Origin: an uncultured Prevotellaceae bacterium
GTDB taxonomy: Bacteria; Bacteroidota; Bacteroidia; Bacteroidales; Muribaculaceae
Reading direction: 5' to 3'
NCBI GenBank assembly: GCA_900318065.1
Contig: ONIY01000007.1
Span: 27,197 to 91,196, forward strand
DNA length: 64,000 nt
This document shows positions 34,362 through 43,463 of the stretch, in pieces. The notes beneath the pieces were generated by a model that saw only the letters and a list, made by a program, of their open reading frames with translations, was not told where the DNA came from and did no database searches. Both the position numbers and the translations under genes were made by a program. The number at the start of each line of letters is the position of its first letter. Position 1 is the stretch's first letter.

Positions 34362-35738
34362 TCACTTGCCGATGCAGAAGTGGGCGAAGATCTCGCCTAG
34401 GATGTCGTCGGTGGAGATTTCGCCGGTGATTTCTCCCAGGTAGTGCATGCACTCGCGAATGTCCTGGCTCAGGAGGTCGCCGCTGAGGCCACTCTCAAGG
34501 CCTTGCAGGGTGCGATTGAGCGCCTGGCTAGCGCGCACAAGGGCATGATAGTGGCGGGCGTTGGTGACAATCACTGCGTTGTCGTCACTCACTTGTGGCA
34601 GTGCTGTGGCTTCAATTATTTCCTGCTTAAGACGCTCTATTCCAGAGCCTTCGCGTGCCGACACCTGAATGGTCATGATGCCGTGGTTGAGCTTGCGCAA
34701 CACCCTCTCAACGCCAAAGGCGCTTGCCGCATCTACCTTGTTGACAACAGCAATCACCGCCTTGTCGCGGCAATGCGGCTGAATCTGAACATAAAACTCC
34801 TCTACCTCATCGACCGGTGCCGACGCGTCGACCACCCACAGCACAATGCGCGCCTCGTCCATCTTCTTGAACGAGCGCTCGATGCCCATGCTCTCTATCA
34901 CGTCGGTAGCCTGGCGAATGCCTGCCGTGTCGATGAATCGAATGAGTGTGCCACCCATCACGATGGTGTCTTCAATCACGTCGCGAGTCGTGCCCTTGAT
35001 GTCGCTCACCAGGGCGCGGTCGTCGCCCAGCAAAGTGTTGAGCAAGGTAGACTTACCGGCATTGGTGGGTCCCACAATTGCCACTGGCAGGCCGTTCTTG
35101 ATGGCATTTCCTGCCTGATAGGACTGTGCGAGAGAATCGATAACGTTTTTAATGTCGGTGGCCAGCGTTGTGAGGCGAGAGCGGTCGGCAAAGGTCACGT
35201 CCTCCTCACTAAAGTCTAGCTCCAGTTCAATAAGCGACACAAACTGCAACAGCTGCGAGCGCAGAGTGCTGAGCTGGCGGCTGAATGCGCCTCGCATCTG
35301 GTTCATCGCCACATGGTGCGAGGCTCGCGACTGCGAGGCAATCACGTCGGCAATCGCCTCGGCTTGCGAGAGGTCCATCTTGCCATTAGCAAAAGCGCGC
35401 TGGGTGAACTCCCCGCCCGTGGCGGCACGACAACCGGCGTCGATGAGCGTGGCAACCACCTGCTGCTGAATCCACATCGAACCGTGGCACGAGAGTTCCA
35501 CCACGTCTTCGCCAGTGAACGAGTGGGGAGCGCGGAACAGCGTGAGCACCGCCTCGTCGAGGATTTCGCCCCGCGAGTCAATGATGTGCCCCAGGTGGGC
35601 CGTGTGGCTCGCCATCTGGCTCAACGGCTTGCCTTGCCACCGCTGTTGCACAATGGCCAGAGCGTCATCGCCACTCACTCTAATCACTGCTATGCCCCCC
35701 ATGCCGTGGGGAGTAGAAACCGCGCAAATTGTATCCAT
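34362..35738 (-). CDS. mnmE: tRNA uridine-5-carboxymethylaminomethyl(34) synthesis GTPase MnmE
   Basis: The 458-residue protein works with MnmG to modify U34 of certain tRNAs. It has the N-terminal tetrahydrofolate-binding domain (DTICAVSTPHGMGGIAVIR), the helical domain with a nested G domain, with G1 GPTNAGKST, G2 DIKGTTRD, G3 DTAGIR and G4 NKVD, and the C-terminal C-I-G-K tail with the conserved Cys. Length is normal. It marks the chromosomal side of the right border of the defence island. A 9-bp palindrome (GCTGCGACT-G-AGTCGCAGC) lies at 35774-35792, 36 bases upstream of the start. Confidence 0.96.
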   Translation of the reverse strand: MDTICAVSTPHGMGGIAVIRVSGDDALAIVQQRWQGKPLSQMASHTAHLGHIIDSRGEILDEAVLTLFRAPHSFTGEDVVELSCHGSMWIQQQVVATLIDAGCRAATGGEFTQRAFANGKMDLSQAEAIADVIASQSRASHHVAMNQMRGAFSRQLSTLRSQLLQFVSLIELELDFSEEDVTFADRSRLTTLATDIKNVIDSLAQSYQAGNAIKNGLPVAIVGPTNAGKSTLLNTLLGDDRALVSDIKGTTRDVIEDTIVMGGTLIRFIDTAGIRQATDVIESMGIERSFKKMDEARIVLWVVDASAPVDEVEEFYVQIQPHCRDKAVIAVVNKVDAASAFGVERVLRKLNHGIMTIQVSAREGSGIERLKQEIIEATALPQVSDDNAVIVTNARHYHALVRASQALNRTLQGLESGLSGDLLSQDIRECMHYLGEITGEISTDDILGEIFAHFCIGK

Positions 35739-35773
35739 CTCGATGTTAAGTGTAAAGTTTTAATTTTTAAATG

Positions 35774-35792
35774 GCTGCGACTGAGTCGCAGC
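35774..35792. promoter_or_regulatory. Palindrome upstream of mnmE
   Basis: GCTGCGACT and AGTCGCAGC are perfect 9-bp inverted arms around one base. The site lies between the mnmE start and a heptad repeat array; it could be an operator, a leader hairpin, or part of a repeat element. Confidence 0.35.
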
Positions 35793-35812
35793 ACGGGGGA
35801 CCGCTTTGAATC

Positions 35813-35923
35813 CTTGATCCTTGATCCCCGACCTTCGATCCTCGACCTTCGATCCTCGATCCCCGATCCTCGACCCTCAATCCTCGACCCTCAATCCTCG
35901 ATCCTCGACCCTCAATCCTCGAG
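35813..35923. repeat. Heptanucleotide array, GATCCTC/GACCTTC type
   Basis: Fifteen 7-bp units in strict phase run from 35813 to 35917, built on CTCGATC, CTCGACC, TTCGATC and CTCAATC, with a partial last unit to 35923. The array fills most of the 198-bp gap between mnmE and the nuclease gene. Confidence 0.9.
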
Positions 35924-35936
35924 CTGAGCGTGGCGC

Positions 35937-36956
35937 TCAGTTCCACTGGTTGAAGTTGAAGGTGCTCTCGATGGCTTGCTCCAAGTTGTCGGGGAGGGCG
36001 CTGAAGAAGTCGTGGCCAGTGATGCGCTCCACCTCGTCGACCGAGCATGCGTGGCGTGCGACACCTCCACCACCCTCGTGATTGGCATAGACAAAGCCAA
36101 TAGCCCGATTGCGGCTTGGGTCGAGCACCACCTTGAAAAATCCTGCTGGCACCACTATGTCGCCATTGTTGCCAATGCGCCTGCTTGTGCCATTGAAGAT
36201 AGGCCCTGTTGCCACAACAATCTTGCCCTGGGTACGTGCCCAGTCGTGGATTTTGAGTTCCAGTTTATTCCAACTGCCTCCATTGAGGTCGTGGTCTTGC
36301 GGGCAGATGTTGGTCATCAAGAAGCAGTCGCTCATCGACTGACGGCTCCAGCGCATATCGTTGGCAGGCGCCATGTGTCCACGGTCATAGCCACTACCCT
36401 TGTACTCATACCATTCAGGGCATCCACGCACCGACGGGTCGGCAAAGAACTTGTAGTTACGGCGGTTCTCGGCGTTAGGCCCGTTGGTAACAGCTACCAT
36501 GTCGCTTGTGAGCACATAACTCACGCAGTTGGGCACCCGATAGGCCGAGTTGAAGTTCACCGTCATAGCCGCGTAACGCTTAGTCACATTATTATAGCGA
36601 GAATTAATCTTCACCTCGGTGAGACTGGTGCTCTCCACTCTCACGCCACTACTGTTGCTGTTATAGCGGTTGTCACGGCTGTCGTTATAGTTGTTGTAGA
36701 AGCCACTTCGATAGCCGTCGCTTCTCTCATTGTCCTTATTGCGTTTTTTGTTGCGTTTCTTGTCTTTCCTCGACTTGTTCCAGTCGCTGCTCGAGCGATA
36801 GAAGTCGTTATAGTTCACCCACTCGCTGCGGTAACTGGCGCGCTGCTTTTTCTTCTTGTTCTTGGCTTCGACACACAGCGAGATTGCCAGCGTAACGACA
36901 ATCACGGTCACGCACACCCATCCAAATTTTCCAAACCTCTTAATCATTTTCACCAT
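35937..36956 (-). CDS. Exported DNA/RNA non-specific endonuclease (DRGHM type)
   Basis: The 339-residue product has an N-terminal signal anchor (KFGWVCVTVIVVTLAISLCV) followed by a low-complexity Lys/Arg/Asn/Ser-rich stretch at about 33-105. The beta-beta-alpha-Me nuclease domain follows: catalytic His in YDRGHMAPANDMRW, metal-binding Asn region in FLMTNICPQDHDLNGGSWNKLE, and VATGPIF. This family (NUC1/EndoG/Serratia nuclease) digests DNA and RNA outside the cytoplasm. A second ATG lies three codons in (36947). The gene at 37005 is a paralogue on the same strand, 48 bases away. Confidence 0.9.
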   Translation of the reverse strand: MVKMIKRFGKFGWVCVTVIVVTLAISLCVEAKNKKKKQRASYRSEWVNYNDFYRSSSDWNKSRKDKKRNKKRNKDNERSDGYRSGFYNNYNDSRDNRYNSNSSGVRVESTSLTEVKINSRYNNVTKRYAAMTVNFNSAYRVPNCVSYVLTSDMVAVTNGPNAENRRNYKFFADPSVRGCPEWYEYKGSGYDRGHMAPANDMRWSRQSMSDCFLMTNICPQDHDLNGGSWNKLELKIHDWARTQGKIVVATGPIFNGTSRRIGNNGDIVVPAGFFKVVLDPSRNRAIGFVYANHEGGGGVARHACSVDEVERITGHDFFSALPDNLEQAIESTFNFNQWN

Positions 36957-37004
36957 TTTTTAGTTAATATCATGACAATATCAGCAAAAATGATGCCAAA
37001 CAAT

Positions 37005-37868
37005 TTATCGGTTCATCCACTGGTTGAAATTGCATGTCGCCTCGATGGTGTTTTCCACATCATCGGGCAGAGCATTGAAGAAGTTGATGCCCGTGCGCTT
37101 CTCCACCTCGTCGACACTCACGGCATAACTCTTGAGCGTGCCGCCACACACGCGGTTGGGGCAGATGAAGCCTATCGCCTTCATGGGAGTGGTATTGGGC
37201 GAGAGGATCACCTTGAAGAACGCGTCGGGGACAGCGATATCCATGTCTTGACCAATGGTCTCATATTTCTTGTCGATGATGGGTCCAGTAATCACCACGA
37301 GCGACTTGTCGCGACGCGCCCACTCCCGCACCTTCATCTCGATGTCGTTCCACACGCCAGCATTGAGAGCAGCATCCTGAGGGCACACATTGGTGAGGTA
37401 GAACGTCTCGTTCATCGCCTGCTCGTCCCATTTCATATCGCCAGCAGGTGCCATGTGTCCACGGTCGTAGCCCGAGTCGCGGTAGTCCCACCAGTTGGGG
37501 CATCCAGCCACACTCTCGTCGCGTTCAAAATTGCCGTTGCGATCACGCTTGCCACGTGCCTCACTGGCAGTTATCTCATAGGTCACGCAGTTGGGGATGT
37601 GCAGTTCCTTATTAAAATGAGCCGTGTAGCCTTTATACTTCACCACCCTGTCGCTCATGCCACGAGGCAAGAGCACAGTCTCATAGTTCACGCTGGCCGT
37701 AGTGCTTTGATTGTCGTATTCAGGCATCATCACCTGCGCCTGCTCGGTATCCTGAGACTGCGACTCGTCGCCGGCGCCGTTTTTCACATAATAGCCTGCC
37801 AGCAGCGCTATCACCACAACCCATGCTGCCCACTGCAGCCATCGCTTTATTTTGTTCTTCTCTATCAT
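37005..37868 (-). CDS. Second membrane-anchored DRGHM-type non-specific endonuclease
   Basis: The 287-residue protein starts at MIEKNKIKRWLQWAAWVV, a signal anchor; the longer upstream frame includes the promoter and is rejected. After a linker of about 50 residues the NUC domain has GYDRGHMAPAGDMKW, FYLTNVCPQDAALNAGVW and VVITGPIID, matching the neighbour closely through to the shared end (FNFNQW / CNFNQWMNR). The pair looks like an old tandem duplication. A TATATTTG -7 box lies at 37888-37895 on the minus strand. Confidence 0.9.
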   Translation of the reverse strand: MIEKNKIKRWLQWAAWVVVIALLAGYYVKNGAGDESQSQDTEQAQVMMPEYDNQSTTASVNYETVLLPRGMSDRVVKYKGYTAHFNKELHIPNCVTYEITASEARGKRDRNGNFERDESVAGCPNWWDYRDSGYDRGHMAPAGDMKWDEQAMNETFYLTNVCPQDAALNAGVWNDIEMKVREWARRDKSLVVITGPIIDKKYETIGQDMDIAVPDAFFKVILSPNTTPMKAIGFICPNRVCGGTLKSYAVSVDEVEKRTGINFFNALPDDVENTIEATCNFNQWMNR

Positions 37869-37887
37869 CGGAATAATTATTATTGTG

Positions 37888-37895
37888 CAAATATA
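37888..37895 (-). promoter_or_regulatory. -7 element for the nuclease genes
   Basis: TATATTTG on the minus strand, 20 bases upstream of the ATG at 37868. No clear TTG at the expected -33 distance was found. Confidence 0.45.
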
Positions 37896-37949
37896 CACAA
37901 AAATATCAACAATAGCCCTCAAAAGTGCTCACAGAACAAAAAAAATGGT

Positions 37950-37957
37950 TATATTTG
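37950..37957 (+). promoter_or_regulatory. -7 element for ligA
   Basis: TATATTTG on the plus strand, 33 bases before the ligA start. It is divergent from the nuclease promoter about 55 bases away. Confidence 0.45.
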
Positions 37958-37990
37958 CAAGAATCTCTATAATGACAACCAACAACAATT

Positions 37991-40114
37991 ATGGACCTAC
38001 AGCGCAGTTTATTTGACGATTTTGAGAACAACGATAATGTGGCAGAGCAGTCTGCTTCAAAAGCACAGCAACCAGACACCAAGGCACAGCAGCCAGAGGC
38101 TAAGGCACAGCCCACGGGCGATGAGGCTCGCATACTGGAGCTTCGTGAGACCCTTAACCGCCACAACCACAGCTACTATGTGCTTAACCAGCCCACCATC
38201 AGCGACCAGGAGTTTGACCACCTGATGCGCGAGTTGCAAGACCTTGAGGCACAGCACCCTGAGTTTGCCGACCCACTATCGCCCACCCAGCGCGTGGGCA
38301 GCGACCTGAGCCAGGGCTTCCAGCAGGTGACCCACGAGCGCCCCATGATGTCGCTTGGCAACAGCTACAGCATTGCCGAGGTGCAGGACTTCCTGCGACG
38401 TGCCAAGGATGGCCTGGGCGGCGAACCCGTGGAGATTGTGGGCGAGATGAAATATGACGGCACGAGCATCTCGGTGACCTACGAGAACGGTCGCCTGGTG
38501 CGTGCCGTGACCCGTGGCGACGGAGTGCGTGGCGACGATGTCACCGCCAACGTCATCACCATACGCAGCATACCACTGGAACTGCCCAAAGACATGGACT
38601 ACCCCACCCGATTTGAGGTGCGCGGCGAGATACTCATGCCCTGGGCAAGTTTCGAGCGCTTGAACAAGGAGCGCGCCTTCAACGAAGAGCCTCTCTTTGC
38701 CAATCCCCGCAACGCTGCTGCCGGCACCCTCAAGATGCAGAACAGCGCCGAGGTGGCACGTCGCGGTCTGGACGCCTATTTCTACTTCCTGCTGGGCGAC
38801 AATTTGCCCTACAAGACCCATACCGAAGCGATGGAGGCAGTGCGCTCATGGGGATTCAAAGTGGCTCATACCGAGGTGCTTGAGTCGATTGATGCCGTGA
38901 GCGACTTCATAGAGCGCTGGGACCAGGACCGCAAGACCTTGCCAGTGGCTACCGACGGCCTAGTATTCAAACTCAACTCGTTGCGCCAGTGGCTCAACCT
39001 GGGCGCCACCGCCAAGTCGCCACGCTGGGCTATTGCCTATAAGTTTGCCCCCGAGCGCGAGTGCACCAAGCTCAAGTTTGTGAGCTTTGAGGTGGGCCGC
39101 ACCGGTGTAATCACTCCTGTCGCCAACCTCGACCCCGTGCTGCTTAGCGGCACCATCGTCAAGCGCGCATCACTGCACAACGAAGACATCATACGCCAAC
39201 TCGACATCCACGACGGCGACATGGTCTACGTGGAGAAAGGCGGTGAGATAATCCCGAAAATCGTGGGCGTTGACACCAAGCAGCGGCAGCCCGATGCCCA
39301 GCCGGTGAAGTTTGTAACCCATTGCCCAGTGTGTGGCACAGCGCTGCAGCGCATCGAGGGCGAAGCGGCATGGGTGTGCCCCAACAAATGGGAGTGCAAG
39401 CCACAAATCACAGGCCGCATCGAGCACTTCGTCGCCCGCCATGCGATGAACATCGACGGCATAGGCGAGGAAGTGGCTGCCCAACTGCATGAGAGCGGCC
39501 TCGTCGACAACATCGCCGACCTCTACGACCTTACCATCGACCGCCTTGTTGCCCTCGACCGCTTCCAACTCAAGAGCGCCCAACGCATCATGCGCGGCAT
39601 CGAGCAGTCGAAGCAGGTGCCTTTTGAGAGAGTGATATTTGCGCTGTCAATCCAGTTTGTGGGCGAGACCACTGCCAAGGTGCTGGCGCGCAACGTTCAC
39701 AACATCGACCGGCTCATGGCGATGAGTGCCGACGAACTCGCCGCCATCCCCGAGATAGGTCCCAAGATAGCGCAAAGCATAGTGGAATTCTTTGCCGTCG
39801 ACAGCAACCGCGACATCGTGGAGCGACTGCGATGGGCAGGGTTGCAGATGGCACTCAGCGAGCAAGAACTAGCCAGCCGCACCACCAAGCTCGAAGGCAA
39901 GAAAATAGTGATTAGCGGCGTGTTCCAGCATCACTCGCGCGAGGAGTACAAAGCGATTATTGAGCAGAACGGTGGCAAGAACGTGAGCAGCATCAGCAAG
40001 GCCACGTCGTTCATCCTCGCTGGCGACAACATGGGTCCTGCCAAGCTCGAGAAAGCACAGAAACTGGGCATCGACATTATCAACGAAGACCAGTTCCTGA
40101 TGATGATTGAATAA
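37991..40114 (+). CDS. ligA: NAD-dependent DNA ligase LigA
   Basis: The 707-residue ligase joins nicks using NAD. The adenylation lysine is K154 in [10 protein letters not shown]. Other marks are the NAD-binding Ia region ([21 protein letters not shown]), the OB fold, the zinc finger ([18 protein letters not shown]), helix-hairpin-helix repeats and a C-terminal BRCT domain ([20 protein letters not shown]). The first about 45 residues are an extension not found in typical LigA, with an acidic DDFENND patch and a repetitive A-Q-Q-P-rich stretch; it may be a partner-binding peptide (inference). Confidence 0.97.
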   Translation: MDLQRSLFDDFENNDNVAEQSASKAQQPDTKAQQPEAKAQPTGDEARILELRETLNRHNHSYYVLNQPTISDQEFDHLMRELQDLEAQHPEFADPLSPTQRVGSDLSQGFQQVTHERPMMSLGNSYSIAEVQDFLRRAKDGLGGEPVEIVGEMKYDGTSISVTYENGRLVRAVTRGDGVRGDDVTANVITIRSIPLELPKDMDYPTRFEVRGEILMPWASFERLNKERAFNEEPLFANPRNAAAGTLKMQNSAEVARRGLDAYFYFLLGDNLPYKTHTEAMEAVRSWGFKVAHTEVLESIDAVSDFIERWDQDRKTLPVATDGLVFKLNSLRQWLNLGATAKSPRWAIAYKFAPERECTKLKFVSFEVGRTGVITPVANLDPVLLSGTIVKRASLHNEDIIRQLDIHDGDMVYVEKGGEIIPKIVGVDTKQRQPDAQPVKFVTHCPVCGTALQRIEGEAAWVCPNKWECKPQITGRIEHFVARHAMNIDGIGEEVAAQLHESGLVDNIADLYDLTIDRLVALDRFQLKSAQRIMRGIEQSKQVPFERVIFALSIQFVGETTAKVLARNVHNIDRLMAMSADELAAIPEIGPKIAQSIVEFFAVDSNRDIVERLRWAGLQMALSEQELASRTTKLEGKKIVISGVFQHHSREEYKAIIEQNGGKNVSSISKATSFILAGDNMGPAKLEKAQKLGIDIINEDQFLMMIE

Positions 40115-40125
40115 GCATAACGCAG

Positions 40126-40485
40126 CTACCGTTTCTTCTTGCTATACTTCGCCTTCACGATATTGTAGGAATTCTGCACCAGCTCATAGGCAAAGCTGGT
40201 GCTAACCACCTGTGCGTCAAGCCCCACCCAGTGGCGGGGGCTCATGTTGTAGGGGTCGACGACACCCACCTCGCCGCCTGCCAGCAGCTGCTCGATGCGC
40301 TCGGGCTGGCATTTCACTGTCACGACCGAGAAATGTGCCAGGTCGTAGTAGCAGAACATGTGCCCGCACACATAGAACACCAGCACCTCGCTGGCGCTGT
40401 GAAATTTGGAGAACGGCATTTTCTCCTCCACATCATCGCCCAGGGAGAGACAAAAATCCCTTAATTCTTCAACATTCAGTTTCAT
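40126..40485 (-). CDS. MmcQ/YjbR-family DNA-binding-fold protein
   Basis: The 119-residue protein starts at MKLNVEELRDFCLSLGDDVE; the longer upstream frame overlaps the rlmN promoter and is rejected. It fits the YjbR/CyaY-like fold: EKMPFSKFHSASEVLVFY, DLAHFSVVTVKCQPERIEQL and the closing YNMSPRHWVGLD, AYELVQNSYNIV. The family has a DNA-binding-like fold but no firm function. It is convergent with ligA. Confidence 0.85.
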   Translation of the reverse strand: MKLNVEELRDFCLSLGDDVEEKMPFSKFHSASEVLVFYVCGHMFCYYDLAHFSVVTVKCQPERIEQLLAGGEVGVVDPYNMSPRHWVGLDAQVVSTSFAYELVQNSYNIVKAKYSKKKR

Positions 40486-40529
40486 AACTGCAAAAATAGT
40501 CATCTCAAGCCAAATAATCAAAAAAATAT

Positions 40530-40539
40530 GACTAACTTT
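40530..40539 (+). promoter_or_regulatory. -7 element for rlmN
   Basis: TAACTTTG within GACTAACTTTGCAAAA matches TAnnTTTG. It falls inside the longest open frame of rlmN and so argues for the downstream ATG at 40567. Confidence 0.5.
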
Positions 40540-40566
40540 GCAAAATTAACAGCCACAATCAACGAT

Positions 40567-41652
40567 ATGGAAACCAAAAATAGAAAACTAAAGCCCTTAG
40601 CAGGCATGAACCTGAACGAACTGCGTGAAGTGACAGCAGGACTGGGAATGCCCAAGTTTGTAGCCACACAACTCGCCGAGTGGATCTATGCCAAGCGCGT
40701 GACCACATTTGACGAGATGCGCAACATCTCCAAGGCCAACAAAGAACTGCTTGCCAATCAGTACTGTGTGGGACTCTACGGTCCACAGAGTGCGCAGGCG
40801 AGCGAAGACGGAACAGTGAAATATCTCTTCGACGCCGGTGGCGACAAGGCCATTGAGAGCGTCTACATCCCCGAGGACGACCGCGCCACACTGTGCATCT
40901 CGTCGCAGAAGGGATGCCGCATGAACTGCTACTTCTGCATGACGGGCAGGCAGGGATTCCATGGCAACCTCACTGCCAACCAAATCATCAACCAGGTGCT
41001 GAGCGTGCCACAGACCCAGCAACTCACCAATGTCGTGTTCATGGGCATGGGAGAGCCTCTCGACAACCTCGACAACGTGCTCAAGGTGATTGAGATACTC
41101 ACCGCTCCCTGGGGACTGGCATGGAGCCCCAAGCGCATCACGGTGTCGACAGTGGGAGTGAAAAACGCCCTCAAAGTGCTGTGCGAGACCACCAGCGTGC
41201 ACATCGCCGTGAGCGTTCACAATGCCATTGAAGACGAGCGCAGCCAGCTCATGCCCATCGAGAACGCCTATCACATCAAGGAAGTGATGGACCTGCTGGG
41301 CAAGTATGACTTCGCCCACCAGCGCCGCCTCTCGGTGGAATACATCATGTGGCAATGGTTCAACGACGACATCAAGCACGCCGAGGCGCTGCGCGAGATA
41401 TTGCCCAACGAGCACGTGCGCGTCAACCTCATCCGCTACCACATGATACCTGGCGCTGCCAAGCTGCGCACCTCGAGCGATGAGCGCATGGCCTACTTCC
41501 GCGACTACCTCAACAGCAAGGGCATCACCTGCACCATTCGCCGCAGCCGTGGCGAGGACATCAGCGCCGCTTGTGGCATGCTCGCCGGCAAGGTGAAGGA
41601 TGCCGAGAAAGACGAAGACAAGAAAAACAAGAAGAAATCACAACAGCAATGA
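40567..41652 (+). CDS. rlmN: 23S rRNA (adenine2503-C2)/tRNA A37 methyltransferase RlmN
   Basis: The 361-residue radical-SAM enzyme methylates C2 of A2503 in 23S rRNA and A37 in some tRNAs. The C-x3-C-x2-C cluster motif is CRMNCYFCMTGRQG. GMGEPLDNLDNVLKV is the SAM-binding GGE-like part, and the C-terminal catalytic Cys is in DISAACGMLAGK. The start METKNRKLKPLAGMN is preferred over an ATG at 40528 because the latter overlaps a -7 promoter box. The stop overlaps the start of the next gene by four bases (ATGA). Confidence 0.95.
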   Translation: METKNRKLKPLAGMNLNELREVTAGLGMPKFVATQLAEWIYAKRVTTFDEMRNISKANKELLANQYCVGLYGPQSAQASEDGTVKYLFDAGGDKAIESVYIPEDDRATLCISSQKGCRMNCYFCMTGRQGFHGNLTANQIINQVLSVPQTQQLTNVVFMGMGEPLDNLDNVLKVIEILTAPWGLAWSPKRITVSTVGVKNALKVLCETTSVHIAVSVHNAIEDERSQLMPIENAYHIKEVMDLLGKYDFAHQRRLSVEYIMWQWFNDDIKHAEALREILPNEHVRVNLIRYHMIPGAAKLRTSSDERMAYFRDYLNSKGITCTIRRSRGEDISAACGMLAGKVKDAEKDEDKKNKKKSQQQ

Positions 41653-43145
41653 AAGCACGCAGCCTCATCCTTGCCATAGCAGCATCAATAGCATGCAGCA
41701 CCATGGCTCAGCCCATCATCCACCCCAAGGAGGGTACCACAGCCGCCTCGGCCGACGGGAAAGTGAAAATCACCCTCGTTGCCAAGAAGCAGAACTACAG
41801 CATGGCGATGAAAGACAGCCATGACCCAGACATCAACTCGCCCAAGTCGGTCAACGTGTCGCCCGACGGCAAGAAGTTCTATGTCAACTCGCTGGAGGGA
41901 GGCAAGACGGTGGTCTATGACATGGCGACATACCGTAAAATCAAGACCATCAGCCACAACTTCACCGACCAGGGCTCGCAACACCTGTGGGCAAAACCCA
42001 GCGGGTTCTACAAGTGGCACAAGCAATGGCCCACTCCTAACACCTTCATGGGCAAGCCAGTAGAGGCAACCTTCTCGCATGCAGGGCGTTACCTGTGGGT
42101 GCCCTACTACCGTCGCACCTACGACAACAACGCCGTGGAGCCCTCGGCAATGGCGATTATCGACACCCAAAAGGATGAGATCGTCAAACTCATGGAGACC
42201 GGCCCGCTGCCCAAGATGGTTGCCACCTCTCACGACGGCAAGACCCTTGCCGTGACCCACTGGGGCAACAACACCGTGGGCCTGATTGACATCTCCAGCA
42301 GCGACCCCGACCAGTGGCACTACACCAAACTGCTGGTGGTGGACTATGAGCTGCCTCTCAACTTTGGCAACCGCCATGTGAACCGCGACACCGAGAGTGG
42401 CTACTGCCTGCGTGGCACAGTGTTTACCCCCGACGACCAGTACCTCATCGTGTGCTGCATGGGCGGTGCTGGCGGCCTGGCAGTAATCGACGTGAAGAAC
42501 CAGAAGTACATGGGTCGCATGCTTGGCATGATGAACAACGTGCGCCACATTGTGCTCAACAACGGCTACCTCTACCTGAGCGTGAACAGCGCAGGCTATG
42601 TGCAGCGCATCAAGCTCGACGACTTCATGCGTGCCGCCAAGGCGATGACAGGCGAGAGAGGACGCATCGATGGCTGGGAGAACTGCAAGGTGGGTGCTGG
42701 AGCGAGAACCATCGAACTCTCGCCCAGCGGGAAATATGTCTTTGCCGCTTGCAACAACGCCAGCCGCCTGTGTGTGGTAGACACCCGCACCATGAAGATG
42801 ATTGCCGAGATTGCCGTCGACTCCTATCCCGTGGGGCTTGACATAAGCAACGACGGCAAGTATGTGCTCGTCACCTCACAGGGCCGCAAGAACGGTGGCG
42901 GCAATGCCGTGAACATCTACAGCATTGACTATGCCGAGCCCGAGCCTGTGATAAAAGAGCCCGAGCCTGCCCCGAGCGACAGCATTGCCGCTCAGGCAAC
43001 CGATGGTCAAAACACCAGTTCCACGCAAAACAACATCATGAGATGGCTCCAGAGCACCAACGGCAAGATCACCGCTGGTGCCCTGGCAGCAGTGCTCATC
43101 GCCGCCATCGCAGTGCCCGTGAGCATGAAACGCAGGAAGAAATAG
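41649..43145 (+). CDS. Exported YncE-like beta-propeller protein with C-terminal membrane anchor
   Basis: The 498-residue product has a signal peptide (MKARSLILAIAASIACSTMA) and a seven-bladed-propeller pattern: VNVSPDGKKFYVNSLEG, MVATSHDGKTLAVTHWGNN, GTVFTPDDQYLIVCCMGG, TIELSPSGKYVFAACNNASR, GLDISNDGKYVLVTSQG. After an acidic, Pro/Glu-rich linker (PEPVIKEPEPAPSD) there is a C-terminal transmembrane helix (ALAAVLIAAIAVPVSM) and a K-R-R-K-K tail, so the propeller would face the periplasm. Its ATG lies inside the rlmN stop (4-base overlap), an odd partner for an rRNA enzyme. Function unknown. A strong hairpin ends the transcript. Confidence 0.8.
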   Translation: MKARSLILAIAASIACSTMAQPIIHPKEGTTAASADGKVKITLVAKKQNYSMAMKDSHDPDINSPKSVNVSPDGKKFYVNSLEGGKTVVYDMATYRKIKTISHNFTDQGSQHLWAKPSGFYKWHKQWPTPNTFMGKPVEATFSHAGRYLWVPYYRRTYDNNAVEPSAMAIIDTQKDEIVKLMETGPLPKMVATSHDGKTLAVTHWGNNTVGLIDISSSDPDQWHYTKLLVVDYELPLNFGNRHVNRDTESGYCLRGTVFTPDDQYLIVCCMGGAGGLAVIDVKNQKYMGRMLGMMNNVRHIVLNNGYLYLSVNSAGYVQRIKLDDFMRAAKAMTGERGRIDGWENCKVGAGARTIELSPSGKYVFAACNNASRLCVVDTRTMKMIAEIAVDSYPVGLDISNDGKYVLVTSQGRKNGGGNAVNIYSIDYAEPEPVIKEPEPAPSDSIAAQATDGQNTSSTQNNIMRWLQSTNGKITAGALAAVLIAAIAVPVSMKRRKK

Positions 43146-43162
43146 GATCAAGACACACTACA

Positions 43163-43206
43163 AAATCAGCTCAAATGACACATTTTTATGTGATTTGAGC
43201 TGATTT
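43163..43206 (+). terminator. Strong hairpin after the propeller gene
   Basis: AAATCAGCTCAAAT pairs perfectly with ATTTGAGCTGATTT, with an inner CACAT/ATGTG stem around TTTT. It lies 17 bases after the stop. The U-tract is weak (CGTGTTTGTTT), so it may act in both directions. Confidence 0.6.
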
Positions 43207-43295
43207 CGTGTTTGTTTAGTTGAGAAGAGGAGATGAAGAGTTTTTCTAAAGATTCTAGAAATGCTAGATGTCTAGATTTTCAAAGCCGCGCGGGT

Positions 43296-43320
43296 GGACA
43301 CAGCAGGCTGTGTCCCTACA
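43296..43320. repeat. GTAG-footed REP-like hairpin
   Basis: GGACACAGC-AG-GCTGTGTCC is a perfect 9-bp hairpin followed by CTACA; on the minus strand it reads TGTAG plus hairpin. Related elements lie at 48649-48739 and 52977-53001. The 318-bp gap 43146-43463 also holds a terminator and a heptad array. Confidence 0.8.
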
Positions 43321-43329
43321 AGATTCTCC

Positions 43330-43455
43330 TTCTACGTTCCACCTTCTACGTTTAGCGCGCCGCAGGATTCGTTCCACCTTCTACGTTTCGCGTTCCACGT
43401 TCTACATTCCACGTTTCGCGTTCCACTTTCCACCTTCCGCGCGCCGCAGGCGCTA
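43330..43455. repeat. Heptanucleotide array, TTCTACG/TTCCACC type
   Basis: Eighteen 7-bp units in phase, mostly TTCTACG, TTCCACC, TTCCACG and TTTCGCG. A CGCCGCA-GG interruption recurs twice in heptad register. The array ends nine bases before the stop of the dehydratase gene. Confidence 0.85.
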
Positions 43456-43463
43456 CTTAGCCC

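Noticed and set aside
35976-38225. Long plus-strand open frame of 749 codons
   Set aside because: It lies opposite two minus-strand genes with clear DRGHM nuclease motifs and then runs into ligA in another frame; its sequence has no family features.
40528-40566. Upstream ATG for rlmN
   Set aside because: It overlaps a TAACTTTG promoter box, and the family N-terminus begins near METKNRKLK.
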